Assembly (NCBI RefSeq): GCF_029893355.1
Contig: NZ_JARZAI010000002.1
Location: 372,001 to 436,000, forward strand
Direction of reading: 5' to 3'
DNA length: 64,000 nucleotides
Origin: Kitasatospora sp. MAA4
GTDB lineage: Bacteria > Actinomycetota > Actinomycetes > Streptomycetales > Streptomycetaceae
The translations under genes and the position numbers were made by a program. Below the pieces are notes generated by a model. It worked only from the letters and a program-made list of their open reading frames with translations. It had not been told where the DNA came from and ran no database searches. Shown piece after piece: positions 22,139 to 31,084 of this stretch (its first letter is position 1; each line of letters begins with the position of its first letter).

Positions 22139-25108
22139 TCAGCTCGTCTCGGTCGGCCGGGGTGTGAGCACCGGCTGGGGGAGGAGGTCGGGGAAGCCGT
22201 TCAGGACGGCGGCGAGGTCGCCGGCCAGCCGCGCGGCGTCGGCGGAGCCGAGGTAGTCGCCGCGGTGGGCGAGCGCCCCCTGGAGGGCGCCGCCGGTCTC
22301 GGCGAGGGTCACGGTGAGGCCGAACTTGTTGGTCTCCTCGTCCTGCAGCTCGTGGTCGAGCGAGACCAGCCGCGCCCCGCCCAGGGCGGCGGACCACCGG
22401 GTGGTGCTGACGCTGTTGAGCAGGCAGTCGACGAACGGCGTCCGGCCGGGCGAGCGGGCGGGCCGCAGCGCGCGGACCACCTCGTCGAACGGGGCGCTCT
22501 GGTGCTCGAAGGCCGCGATGACCTCCTCGCGGGTGGCCTCCAGCAGGTCCGCGAAGGTCGTCCCGGCGGTGCAGCGCGAGCGCAGCACCAGGGTGTTCAG
22601 GCAGGGGCCGACCACGTCGCCGAAGGCGCCGGCGGACCGGTTCGCCACCGGGATGCCGAAGGTCAGGTCGGCCGCGCCGGACCAGCGGTGCAGCACGGCG
22701 GCCAGCGCCGCCGCGGTGACCATGAAGCGCGAGGCCCTGCGCTGCGCCTGGAGCGGGAGCAGCCGCTCGGCCAGCCCGGCCGCCAGCGGCAGCCGGACGC
22801 TGCCGGGCTGTCCCGGCTCGGCCAGGTCCAGCGAGCTGGGCGCGCCGGCCAGGTGGGTGGACCAGTACGCCAGGTCGACGGTCGCCCGCACCCGGCCGGG
22901 GCCGTCCTGCTGGGAGCGGACCAGCTCGCGGTACTGGCGGGCGGGCGGCAGGGGCGGCGCCGAGCCGGCGCCGGTCTGCTGGTGGCACAGCTCCAGCTCG
23001 CGGATCAGGACCGGGACCGACTCCCCGTCCAGGACCAGGTGGTGCACGCAGAGCGCGAGCACCCGGCCGCCGTCCGGCAGGGTGAAGAGCCCGGCCGCCA
23101 GCAGGCGTCCGGCGGCCGGCGCGAACGCAGCTGCGGCGGCCTCGGACCAGCTGCGCAGCCACGTGTGCTGCTCCGCCTCGGTCGCCCCTGGCAGCTCCGC
23201 CTCCTCCAGGGCGGGGGCCCACGGCTCGGCGACCTCCTGGTGCAGGCGGCCGTCGAGGTCGACGAAGCGGGTCCGCAGGATCTCGTGGCGGGCCACCAGA
23301 GCGGCGAGCGCGGCGCGCAGCCGGTCCGGGTCCAGCTCGCCCTGGACGCTCCAGTAGAGCGGGATGTGGTACCTGGCGTGGGCCGGGTCCAGCCGCTCGG
23401 CGAGCCAGATGCCCTCCTGGAAGCCGGAGGCGGGGAAGGTGCCGCCGGCCGGCTCGGCGTCCGGTTCGGCCGCGTCCTCGGTGGCCTCGGGGGCGCTCGC
23501 GCGGCGGGCGTCGATCAGCTCGGCGAGGTCGCCGAGCCGTGGGTGGCCGAACAGGTCGCGCACCGACAGCTCGACGCCCAGTCGCTTGGTGATCCGGGTC
23601 AGCAGGGTGGCGGCCAGCAGGGAGTGTCCGCCCAGTTCGAAGAACGAGTCGTCGGCCGAGATGTCCGCGATGCGCAGCACCCGGCTCCAGATCTCGGCGA
23701 GCGGCGCCACCGTCTCCGAGACGCTGGTGCGGATCGCGGCCTTCTCGGGCTCGGTGGTGGTGGTGGTGGTGGCGGCCGGGCGGTGGACGGCGGGCAGCAG
23801 CGCGGTCGCCTCGGCGAGCGTGCGGTGCCGGTCGGCCACCATGTCGGCCACCACCGCCAGGTAGTCCCGCGTCAGCGCGTCGGTGGCGGCGGGCCCGACC
23901 GAGCCGGTCGCGTCCTTCCAGAGCATCCGGCTGCCGGTGCTGCCCTCGGTCAGCTGCACGATGAGCCGGTAGTCGGCCACGTCCGTCGAGTCGAGCATGC
24001 TGAGGGTGCAGCGCGAACCGCCGCCGGCGAGCTCGAAGTCGTAGACGTCGAGCCCGTCCGTGGCGGCCGTGTCCCAGTACTCGAAGACCACCTGGTGGGT
24101 CTGCGCACGGGCGTCCGGGCCCAGCAGGTGCGCCGAGCGCAGGATCGCCGGCAGCGGAAGGGCGGCGTGCCGCAGGCCGGCGCGCACGGTCGACCGAAGT
24201 TCCTGCACCAGCTGCTGGTAGCTGTCCGCGGCGCGCAGCCGCAGGCGGAACGGCAGGACGTTGACAAAGAAGCCCACCCGTCCCTTCAACTCCCGTTCGG
24301 GGCGGCCATGGTAGGGAGCGGAGACGATCAGGTCGTCGCTGCCGGTGTGGTGGTGCAGGGTGACGAACAGCGCGCCGAGCATGACGATGAAGTACGAGAC
24401 GCCCAGCTCCCGGGCCAGTTCGCGCACCTTCCGGGTCAACTCCGGTTCCATCGAGAACGGTTCGGGAACCCGAAGAAGCTGCTCGCGGTCGTCGGACACC
24501 GGCAGCGTGCGGGCCGGCGGCAGCCCCGCCAGCGTGTCGCGCCAGTATCCGCGCAGCGGCTCGCCGCTCGCACCCTCGGCCGCCTCGCGCGAGCGCCGGG
24601 CGTGCGCCAGCAGCGGCGCGAGCTCCTGCGGGGGTGCCAACTCCTCGCCCGCGTAGGCCCGGCGCAGGTCGTCGAGCAGGACCGGTGTCGAGGTGCCGTC
24701 CAGGATGATGTGGTGGACCGTGATCAGCAGCACGGTCCAGTCCGGGCCGTGCAGCAGCTCCACCCGGGAGAGCGGACCGCGGTCCAGGTCGAACGGGATC
24801 CGCGCCGCCGCGAGCGCGTCCTCCCGCGGGGCGTCGACCGTCCGGACCGTCACCGCGGGTGCGTCGGTATCGGCCCAGTCCAGGCACATCCCGTCCGCGC
24901 CGCGCCGCACCCGGGCCCGCAGCGCGGGGTGGTGCCGGAAGAGCTGGGCGCAGGCGGCCCGGAGCCGCGGCAGGTCCAGGGAGCCGGTGACCTCCAGCGC
25001 CAGCGGGATGACGTGCTCCCACTTGGCGGGGTCGAGCTGCCAGGTCACCCACATCGCCTCCTGGGTGACCGACAGCGGGAGCTGCTGCGACGGCACGGAT
25101 CGGTCCAT
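22139..25108 (-). CDS. NRPS protein, C-PCP-C (no adenylation domain)
   Basis: 989 residues. The first condensation domain (~8-430) has its catalytic motif HHIILDG at 132-138. A peptidyl carrier domain follows (~455-530, 'DDSFFELGGHSLLAATLL', phosphopantetheine Ser near 496). The second condensation domain (~545-975) has 'CVHHLVLDGESV' near 688. No A domain is present, so the PCP must be charged in trans, most simply by the free A protein encoded upstream (25131-26708). The final C domain could pass the chain to another protein's PCP or release it. There is no epimerisation or thioesterase domain. The gap to the A gene is 22 bp, in the same operon. Confidence 0.9.
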   Translation of the reverse strand: MDRSVPSQQLPLSVTQEAMWVTWQLDPAKWEHVIPLALEVTGSLDLPRLRAACAQLFRHHPALRARVRRGADGMCLDWADTDAPAVTVRTVDAPREDALAAARIPFDLDRGPLSRVELLHGPDWTVLLITVHHIILDGTSTPVLLDDLRRAYAGEELAPPQELAPLLAHARRSREAAEGASGEPLRGYWRDTLAGLPPARTLPVSDDREQLLRVPEPFSMEPELTRKVRELARELGVSYFIVMLGALFVTLHHHTGSDDLIVSAPYHGRPERELKGRVGFFVNVLPFRLRLRAADSYQQLVQELRSTVRAGLRHAALPLPAILRSAHLLGPDARAQTHQVVFEYWDTAATDGLDVYDFELAGGGSRCTLSMLDSTDVADYRLIVQLTEGSTGSRMLWKDATGSVGPAATDALTRDYLAVVADMVADRHRTLAEATALLPAVHRPAATTTTTTEPEKAAIRTSVSETVAPLAEIWSRVLRIADISADDSFFELGGHSLLAATLLTRITKRLGVELSVRDLFGHPRLGDLAELIDARRASAPEATEDAAEPDAEPAGGTFPASGFQEGIWLAERLDPAHARYHIPLYWSVQGELDPDRLRAALAALVARHEILRTRFVDLDGRLHQEVAEPWAPALEEAELPGATEAEQHTWLRSWSEAAAAAFAPAAGRLLAAGLFTLPDGGRVLALCVHHLVLDGESVPVLIRELELCHQQTGAGSAPPLPPARQYRELVRSQQDGPGRVRATVDLAYWSTHLAGAPSSLDLAEPGQPGSVRLPLAAGLAERLLPLQAQRRASRFMVTAAALAAVLHRWSGAADLTFGIPVANRSAGAFGDVVGPCLNTLVLRSRCTAGTTFADLLEATREEVIAAFEHQSAPFDEVVRALRPARSPGRTPFVDCLLNSVSTTRWSAALGGARLVSLDHELQDEETNKFGLTVTLAETGGALQGALAHRGDYLGSADAARLAGDLAAVLNGFPDLLPQPVLTPRPTETS

Positions 25109-25130
25109 TCGTCCTCCTCGGGGGTGCGGG

Positions 25131-26708
25131 TCAGAGCTGCGCGGCGAGCGCGCGCTTGTCGGTCTTCCCCGAGGGGCTCAGTGGCAGCGCGGGCACGTGG
25201 ACGAACCGGCCGGGGACCATGAAGACCGGCAGCGCGGCCCTGGCGTGGGCGGCCAGCGGCTCGGCCACGCCGTCCGCCGCGATGCCGTCGGGGACGGTGT
25301 AGAAGGCCACCAGCTGGCGTTCGCCGATCCGGCTGGTGGTGGGCACCACCACCAGGTCGGCCACGCCGGGCGCGCTGCGCAGCGCCGACTCCACCTCGCC
25401 GATCTCGATCCGGTACCCGTTCACCTTGACCTGGTCGTCCGCGCGCCCGGCGTACTCGATGCTGCCGTCCGCCCGGGCCACCCCGAGGTCGCCGCTGCGG
25501 TAGTAGCGGCGCGGGGTCCCGCCGGCCGGCGCGAGCAGCGGGTAGCGCTCGGCCGTCAGCTCCGGGCGGTCCAGGTAGCCGATCGCCAACTGCGGCCCGG
25601 CGAGGTGGATTTCGCCGATCTCGCCGAGCGGGGTCGGCGAGCCGTCCTCGGCGAGCAGGGCCAACTCGAAGCCCTCCAGCGGCAGTCCGATGTTGAGCGC
25701 CGGGTCGGGGTCTCCCGGGCGCACCGGCGAGCCGACCGGCGCGTCCATCTCGGCCGCGAGCAGGTGCCGGTAGGTGGAGAAGACGGTGGTCTCGGTGATG
25801 CCGTACATGTTGACGAACCCGGTTGCGGTGCCGTGGAACTGGCGCCACTCGCGGACCGCGTCGACGTCCACCACCTCGCCGCCGAAGATCACGTAGCGCA
25901 ACGCGAGCGGCTCGGGCGACTCGTCGTCGTCCAGCACGTCGGTGCCCGCCCGGGAGAGGTAGCGGAAGACCGAGGGCACCTGGTTGAGGACGGTCACGCG
26001 CTCGGCGCGCAGCAGCTCCAGCGTCGACTCGGGCAGCCGGGCCACCTCGGCCGGCACCACGACGAGCTTGGCGCCGTGCGCGAGTGCCCCCCACAGCTCC
26101 CAGACCGAGAAGTCGAAGCAGTACGAGTGGAAGAGCGTCCACACGTCCTCGTGGTCGAGCTCCAGCACCCGGTCGCAGGCCGCCAGCAGGGCCGTCACGT
26201 TGCGGTGCGAGACCTCGACCCCCTTGGGCGTGCCGCTGGAGCCCGAGGTGTAGATGACGTAGGCCGGCGCGTCCGGCGTCACGGTGACCTCGCCGACCCG
26301 GGGCGCGTGCGGCGCCCAGAGGGCGGCGTCCAGGGGCAGCAACTCGCCCACGGCGGGGGCGGAGCCGGTGCCGTGGTCGGTGTCGGTCAGCACCAGGTCG
26401 ACCGAGGCGTCCTCGGCCATGAAGCGCACCCGGTCCGCCGGGTAGGACGGGTCGAGCGGCACATAGCTGCAACCGGCCTTCAGCACCGCCAGGATCGCCA
26501 CCACCACCGCGTTGCCGCGGCGCAGGTGCAGGCCCACCCGCGCGCCGGGGCCGGGCACGCGGCTCAGGATCGCGGCCGCGAGCCGGTCCGCTCGCTCGTC
26601 GAGTTGACGGTACGTCAGCTCCTCGTCCGGGTCGGACAGGGCCGGCGCGTCCGGGCGCAGGGCCGCCTGGGCCGCGAATATCTGGTGAAGGCAGAGTTCG
26701 GACTGCAC
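25131..26708 (-). CDS. Free-standing NRPS adenylation domain, threonine-like code
   Basis: 525 residues, a complete A domain with no carrier domain. The core motifs are 'LTYRQLDERADRLA' (A2), 'YVIYTSGSSGTPKGV' (A3), 'NMYGITETTV' (A5), 'GEIGEIHLAGPQLAIGYLD' (A6), 'RYYRSGDLG' (A7), 'GRADDQVKVNGYRIE' (A8) and 'PLSPSGKTDKRAL' (A10). Read by eye, the specificity residues are D-F-W-N-I-G-M-V-F-K. The known threonine code DFWNIGMVHK differs only at position 9, so threonine or a close beta-hydroxy amino acid is the best guess. It would charge the PCP of the C-PCP-C protein or the free PCP. MbtH (26740) is directly upstream and probably its partner. Confidence 0.9.
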   Translation of the reverse strand: MQSELCLHQIFAAQAALRPDAPALSDPDEELTYRQLDERADRLAAAILSRVPGPGARVGLHLRRGNAVVVAILAVLKAGCSYVPLDPSYPADRVRFMAEDASVDLVLTDTDHGTGSAPAVGELLPLDAALWAPHAPRVGEVTVTPDAPAYVIYTSGSSGTPKGVEVSHRNVTALLAACDRVLELDHEDVWTLFHSYCFDFSVWELWGALAHGAKLVVVPAEVARLPESTLELLRAERVTVLNQVPSVFRYLSRAGTDVLDDDESPEPLALRYVIFGGEVVDVDAVREWRQFHGTATGFVNMYGITETTVFSTYRHLLAAEMDAPVGSPVRPGDPDPALNIGLPLEGFELALLAEDGSPTPLGEIGEIHLAGPQLAIGYLDRPELTAERYPLLAPAGGTPRRYYRSGDLGVARADGSIEYAGRADDQVKVNGYRIEIGEVESALRSAPGVADLVVVPTTSRIGERQLVAFYTVPDGIAADGVAEPLAAHARAALPVFMVPGRFVHVPALPLSPSGKTDKRALAAQL

Positions 26709-26739
26709 GGTACTTGTTCCACTCCTCGTAACGGCGATG

Positions 26740-26928
26740 TCAGCGCAGGCTGAGCGGGCGCAGGTCGGTCCAGATCTCCTTGATGTGGGCCAGGCAGACG
26801 GCCTTGTCGCCGCTCACCCCGACGCCCTCCCAGCCGGCCGGCAGCGCGCTGCCCTCGGGCCAGACGGAGTACTGCTCCTCGTGGTTGCGCACCACGAGGT
26901 ACGGGCGGTCGTCGCCGTCCTCGAACAT
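26740..26928 (-). CDS. MbtH-like protein
   Basis: 62 residues, normal length. The conserved signature is present: '[20 protein letters not shown]', 'PAGWEGVG', and a final 'KEIWTDLRP'. MbtH proteins bind the large subdomain of adenylation domains and are needed for their folding or activity. A strong AAGGAGAG ribosome binding site precedes ATG 26928 and lies just outside the 173-bp foldback element. It is followed 31 bp later by the free A domain. Confidence 0.97.
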   Translation of the reverse strand: MFEDGDDRPYLVVRNHEEQYSVWPEGSALPAGWEGVGVSGDKAVCLAHIKEIWTDLRPLSLR

Positions 26929-26952
26929 CTCGGCTCTCCTTGCGTGTTGGGT

Positions 26953-27125
26953 GGCCAGTGCGTGTCTCGTAATTCGCGTCGGATCAGCGCACGGCGTTGG
27001 GCGCCCGGCTGGGCGTGCCGCCGAGTCGCCCTCGTACTGGGTCGTACTTGGGTGGCTCGGCGGTGCGTCCAGGCGGGATGCCCGGCGTCGCGCGCCCGGC
27101 GGGAATTACGAGACACGCCCTGGCC
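26953..27125. mobile_element. 173-bp foldback MITE with 23-bp terminal inverted repeats
   Basis: The two ends are 23-bp inverted repeats differing at one position; the core GCGTGTCTCGTAATTC (26960-26975) is exactly repeated in inverse at 27103-27118. The interior is also imperfectly palindromic (GCCGCCGAG near 27020 against CTCGGCGGT near 27057) with its apex at GTACTGGGTCGTAC, so the whole element can fold into one long hairpin. It codes for nothing. I recall GTGTCTCGTAATTC ends from IS5-like elements in Streptomyces, but this is unverified. No clear target duplication is visible. It lies between the thioesterase stop and the mbtH ribosome binding site. Confidence 0.8.
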
Positions 27126-27128
27126 TGG

Positions 27129-27875
27129 TCAGACGTGCTGGAAGAGGTCCGCGCGGATCTGCGCGAGCATCTCGGGGCCGCTCGGGCCGGTGGGGAAGAA
27201 GTGGTCCCCGGGGAGCATCCGCAGGCTGAAGGCGGTGCTCGTGTGGGCGCTCCAGGCGGCGAGTTCGGGCTCCGATACGGTGCTGTCCGCGGTGCCGCCG
27301 AAGACGCTGATCGGGACGGCCAGCGGCGCCCGCGCCTTGTAGCGGTAGCCGTGGTCCAGCTCGAAGTCCGCCCGGATCGAGGGCAGCGCCAGTCGCAGCA
27401 GCTCCGGCCTGGCCAGCACCTCCCGGGGGGTGCCGCCGAGTTGGACCATCACCTCGGCGAGATCCGGATCGGGCAGCAGGTGGTACGGCAGGCCTGCGCT
27501 GCCGAGCCGCGGGGCCCGGTGCGCGGCCGCCACCAGCGCGAGCGGGGTTCGCGCGGGGTCGCGGCTCAGCCGGTCGGCCAGCTCGAAGCCGATGACCGAG
27601 CCCAGGCTGTGCCCGAAGACCACCGTCGGGAGCGGCGGTTCGGCCAGCACCGCCTGGGCCAGCGCGTCGGCCAGCGGCTCCATCGCGGTGTACGGCGCCT
27701 CCCGCAGCCGGGCGCCGCGGCCGGGCAACTGGACGGCGCAGACCTCCACTTCGGGCGGCAGCAGCTCGAACCAGGAGCGGAACATCGCGGCGGCCGCGCC
27801 CGCCCCGGGCAGGCAGAGCAGGCGCACCCGGGCCTGCGGGCGCGGCGGGAACCGCAGCAGCCAGCGTCTGGTCAC
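27129..27875 (-). CDS. Type II thioesterase (external, NRPS/PKS editing)
   Basis: 248 residues, alpha/beta hydrolase of the GrsT class. The oxyanion region 'LLCLPGAGAAAAMFRSW' is followed by 'VCAVQLPGRGAR', the nucleophile elbow 'VVFGHSLGSVIGFEL', Asp in 'VFGGTADSTV' and His in 'LPGDHFFPTG'. These enzymes remove wrong or stalled acyl groups from carrier domains and, in clusters lacking a fused TE, may release the product. No TE domain is fused to any NRPS here, which raises that possibility. Its start overlaps the upstream C-A-PCP stop (ATGA at 27872). Its stop is 3 bp from the foldback element. Confidence 0.93.
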   Translation of the reverse strand: MTRRWLLRFPPRPQARVRLLCLPGAGAAAAMFRSWFELLPPEVEVCAVQLPGRGARLREAPYTAMEPLADALAQAVLAEPPLPTVVFGHSLGSVIGFELADRLSRDPARTPLALVAAAHRAPRLGSAGLPYHLLPDPDLAEVMVQLGGTPREVLARPELLRLALPSIRADFELDHGYRYKARAPLAVPISVFGGTADSTVSEPELAAWSAHTSTAFSLRMLPGDHFFPTGPSGPEMLAQIRADLFQHV

Positions 27876-30800
27876 TGCGCTGCCTTCTGCCGTAGCTGGG
27901 CGGCGAGTTCCTCGACCGTGGGGTGGTGGAAGAGCTGGCTGACGCTGAGCGTGAGCCCGGCCTCGCGGGCGCGGTGCACCACCTGGATGCTCTTCAGCGA
28001 GTCGCCGCCGATCTCGAAGAAGTCCTCGGCGACACCGGTCTGTTCACGTCCCAGCACCTGGCTCCAGATGTCGCTCAGGGTCCGCTCCAGCTCGTCGCGC
28101 GGACCCACCAGCTGCTCGGGGCGGGCCTGCCGGGGGAGCGGGAGGGCCGCGCGGTCGACCTTGCCGCTCGGGTTGAGCGGGAAGCGCGGCAGCACGACGA
28201 GTTGGCCGGGGACCATGTACCGGGGCAGCCGGTCGCGCAGCCACTCGCGCAGCGCGGCCGTGAACGCCTCCTCGTCCGGGCCGTCCTGCCCGGCTGTCCC
28301 GATCCTCACCAGGTAGGCGGTCAGGGCGGGTTCGGACCCCGGGGTGGTGGCGAGGGTGGTGGTGACCAGGGCGTCCTGGACGCCGGGGTGGCTGCGCAGG
28401 GCGTTCTCGATCTCGCCGGGCTCGATCCGGAAGCCGCGGATCTTCAGCTGGTGGTCGTTGCGGCCCAGGAAGTCGATGGTCGCGTCGGCCCGCCAGCGCA
28501 CCAGGTCGCCGGTGCGGTAGAGCCGGGCGCCGGGGGTGCGGCTGTAGGGGTGCGGGACGAAGCGGTCGGCGGTCAGCTCGGGCCGGCCCAGGTAGCCGCG
28601 GGCCAGCGCGACGCCGCCGAGGAACAGCTCACCGGGTATGCCGACCGGCACCGGGCGCAGCAGGTCGTCCAGGACGTACACCTCGACGCCGGCGATCGGG
28701 CGCCCGATCGGCACCCGGGCGTCGCGCGGGCCGTCCGAGCCGGGCGTCCGCGGCGGGCACTCCCACTCGGTGACCTCGATCGAGGCCTCGGTGGGGCCGT
28801 AGAAGTTGGACAGCCGCACCGGCAGCCGGTCCAGGCAGCGGTCCCTGAGCTGGGCGGGCAGCGCCTGGCCGCTGCACATCACCCGCGTCAGGGAGGCGCA
28901 CCGGTGCAGGTCGGGCTCCTCCAGGAAGACCTCCAGCATCGGCGGCACGAAGTGCACCGTGGTGATCGCCTCGCGCTCGATCAGGTCGACCAGGTAGGCC
29001 GGGTCCCGGTGCCCGCCCGGCTCGGCGACCACCAGCGTGGCGCCGACCGTCAGCGGCCAGAGCAGCTCCTGCACCGAGACGTCGAAGGTGTACGGGGTCT
29101 TCTGGAGCACCCGGTCCTCGGGCGTCAGGTGCTGGGAGTCCTGTAGGCAGTGGATGCGGTTGGCCAGCCCGCGGTGCGGGACGCCCACCGCCTTCGGCTC
29201 GCCGGTGGAGCCGGAGGTGTAGATCACGTACGCCAGGTCGTCCGGCGCCACCTCGACCGGGACGGCGGCCTCGGCGGCCTCGGCGGCCTCCGGGGACGCG
29301 TCGGCGTCCACCGCCAGCACCGGGACGCCGGCCTGCGCGAAGGCGCCGGACAGCTCGGCGGTGGTCAGCACGTGGGTGGCGCCCGACAGTTGGACCAGAC
29401 GGGCGAGGCGCCCCGGCGGGTCCTCGGGTGACAGCGGCAGGTAGGCGCCGCCGCCGCTGAGCACGGCCAGGATCGAGGGCAGCAGCTCGACGCCGCGCGG
29501 CAGGCAGAGTGCGACCACCGAGCGCGGGCTCGCCCCCTGCTCGGCCAGCCGCCGGGCGATCCGCCGGGTCCGGGCGCTCAGTTGCGCGTAGCTCAGCCGG
29601 GTGGACTCGAAGACCACCGCGGTCGCCTCCGGCGTGCGGGCGGCCTGGTGCTCGATCAGCTGGTGGACCGGACCGTCCCAGGGGTGCGGCTCGTCGGTCC
29701 GGCTCCACCGGTGCAGGATCTCCTCGGCCTCCTCCCGGCCGAGCAGCGAGAGCGCGGAGACCTTCGTCTGCGGCGCGTCGACGGCGGCCCGCAGCAGGTT
29801 CCGGTACTGCTGCGCGATGCGCTGCACGGTCGGTGCGTCGAAGAGCTCGGTCCGGTAGCGGAAGGTGGCGACCGCGCCGTCCCCGCTCGGGCGGATCTCC
29901 AGCCACAGGTCGGTGAAGGTCGTCGGCGGGCGGACCGGCAGGATCTGCGCCGACAGCCCGTCCAACTGCGGGACGGAGGCCGGCTGCTGGAGGGCGAACA
30001 TGGTCTGGAACAGCGGGTCGTGGCTGGCCGTGCGGTCCAACTCCAGTGCGGTCACCAGCTGTTCCAGCGGAACGCCCTGGTCGCCGAAGGCGGCCAGCGT
30101 GCCGCGCCGGGTGCGCAGCAGCAGCTCGGCGAAGTCGGGGTCGCCGGACAGGTCCTGGCGCAGCGGCAGGGTGTTGACGAACATCCCGATCAGCGGCTCG
30201 ACGGCCGTGCCGGTGCGTCCGGCGGACGGGCTGCCGATCACCAGGTCCTGCGTGCCGCAGAGTCGGGAGAGCAGCACCGCGAAGGCGGAGAGCAGGGTCA
30301 TGAACGGGGTGACCCGGTGCTGCCGGGCGGTGCGCGCGGTGGCCTGCCAGAGCTCCGGCTCCAGGGCCAGGTCGAAGGTCGCCCCGGCGTAGCCCTGGAC
30401 GGCGGGTCGCGGGAAGCTGGTGGGGAGTTCGAGCACGGCCGGCGCCCCGGCCAGCCGCTCCCGCAGCCGGGTCAGCGACTCCTGCGCCCGCAGGCTGAGC
30501 AGCTCCTTGCGCTCCAGCTCGGCGTACTGGCCGAACTGGATTGGCAGCGGGTCGAGTTGGGCGTCGATGCCGGTCAACTCGGCGGTGTAGAGCGCGGACA
30601 GCTCCAGGTGGAAGCGGCCCATCGACCAGCCGTCGCAGATGCTGTGGTGGCAGACCACCGAGAGGACGTGCTCCTCGGCGTCCAGCCGCAGCAGGCTGGT
30701 GCGGATCAGCGGTCCCCGGGTGAGGTCGAACTCGCGCAGGGTGTCGGCCTCGACGAGCGCGGTGGCCCTGGCGATCCGCTCCGGCGCCGGGACCGCCGTC

Positions 30801-31084
30801 AGGTCGGTGACCGGCAGGGCGAGGGCGTGGGCGGGCGCGATGCGCTGGTAGGGCTCGCCGTCCTCGACCAGGAAGGTGGTCCGCAGCGTCTCGTGCCGGT
30901 CGGTGATCCGCTGCAGCGAGCGGTGCAGGGCGCCGGTGTCCAGCGGGCCCTGGAGGTGCAGCGCCGAGACCAGGTTGTAGGCGCTGTTGCCGTTGGTGAA
31001 GTGGTCCAGGAACCACAGCCGCCGCTGGGCGAACGACGCCGGCGCGATCACGGTCCGCCCGGCGTCCTGTTCTGTGTGCGTCAC
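27872..31084 (-). CDS. NRPS module C-A-PCP, substrate unclear (serine-like layout)
   Basis: 1070 residues. C domain ~15-440 with 'CHHSICDGWS' near 148. A domain ~470-960 with 'YVIYTSGSTGEPKAVGV', 'NFYGPTEASIEV', 'LYRTGDLVRW' and 'GRNDHQLKIRGFRIE'. PCP ~990-1060 with 'FFEIGGDSLKS' (Ser near 1030). By eye the A code is D-V-Q-H-M-S-F-I-E-K. It shares the layout of serine codes (DVWHxSLVDK) but has Gln instead of Trp at position 3 and Glu at 9; I know no exact match, so a small or polar residue is only a guess. It overlaps the KS-ACP gene upstream and the thioesterase gene downstream by ATGA. It probably accepts the polyketide-extended chain. Confidence 0.92.
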   Translation of the reverse strand: MTHTEQDAGRTVIAPASFAQRRLWFLDHFTNGNSAYNLVSALHLQGPLDTGALHRSLQRITDRHETLRTTFLVEDGEPYQRIAPAHALALPVTDLTAVPAPERIARATALVEADTLREFDLTRGPLIRTSLLRLDAEEHVLSVVCHHSICDGWSMGRFHLELSALYTAELTGIDAQLDPLPIQFGQYAELERKELLSLRAQESLTRLRERLAGAPAVLELPTSFPRPAVQGYAGATFDLALEPELWQATARTARQHRVTPFMTLLSAFAVLLSRLCGTQDLVIGSPSAGRTGTAVEPLIGMFVNTLPLRQDLSGDPDFAELLLRTRRGTLAAFGDQGVPLEQLVTALELDRTASHDPLFQTMFALQQPASVPQLDGLSAQILPVRPPTTFTDLWLEIRPSGDGAVATFRYRTELFDAPTVQRIAQQYRNLLRAAVDAPQTKVSALSLLGREEAEEILHRWSRTDEPHPWDGPVHQLIEHQAARTPEATAVVFESTRLSYAQLSARTRRIARRLAEQGASPRSVVALCLPRGVELLPSILAVLSGGGAYLPLSPEDPPGRLARLVQLSGATHVLTTAELSGAFAQAGVPVLAVDADASPEAAEAAEAAVPVEVAPDDLAYVIYTSGSTGEPKAVGVPHRGLANRIHCLQDSQHLTPEDRVLQKTPYTFDVSVQELLWPLTVGATLVVAEPGGHRDPAYLVDLIEREAITTVHFVPPMLEVFLEEPDLHRCASLTRVMCSGQALPAQLRDRCLDRLPVRLSNFYGPTEASIEVTEWECPPRTPGSDGPRDARVPIGRPIAGVEVYVLDDLLRPVPVGIPGELFLGGVALARGYLGRPELTADRFVPHPYSRTPGARLYRTGDLVRWRADATIDFLGRNDHQLKIRGFRIEPGEIENALRSHPGVQDALVTTTLATTPGSEPALTAYLVRIGTAGQDGPDEEAFTAALREWLRDRLPRYMVPGQLVVLPRFPLNPSGKVDRAALPLPRQARPEQLVGPRDELERTLSDIWSQVLGREQTGVAEDFFEIGGDSLKSIQVVHRAREAGLTLSVSQLFHHPTVEELAAQLRQKAAQ

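Noticed and set aside
21246..25052. A single 1268-residue frame running through the oxidoreductase and C-PCP-C genes
   Set aside because: Upstream of 22133 it is an antisense-like Arg/Gly/Pro frame; the C-PCP-C protein in the other frame has all NRPS motifs.
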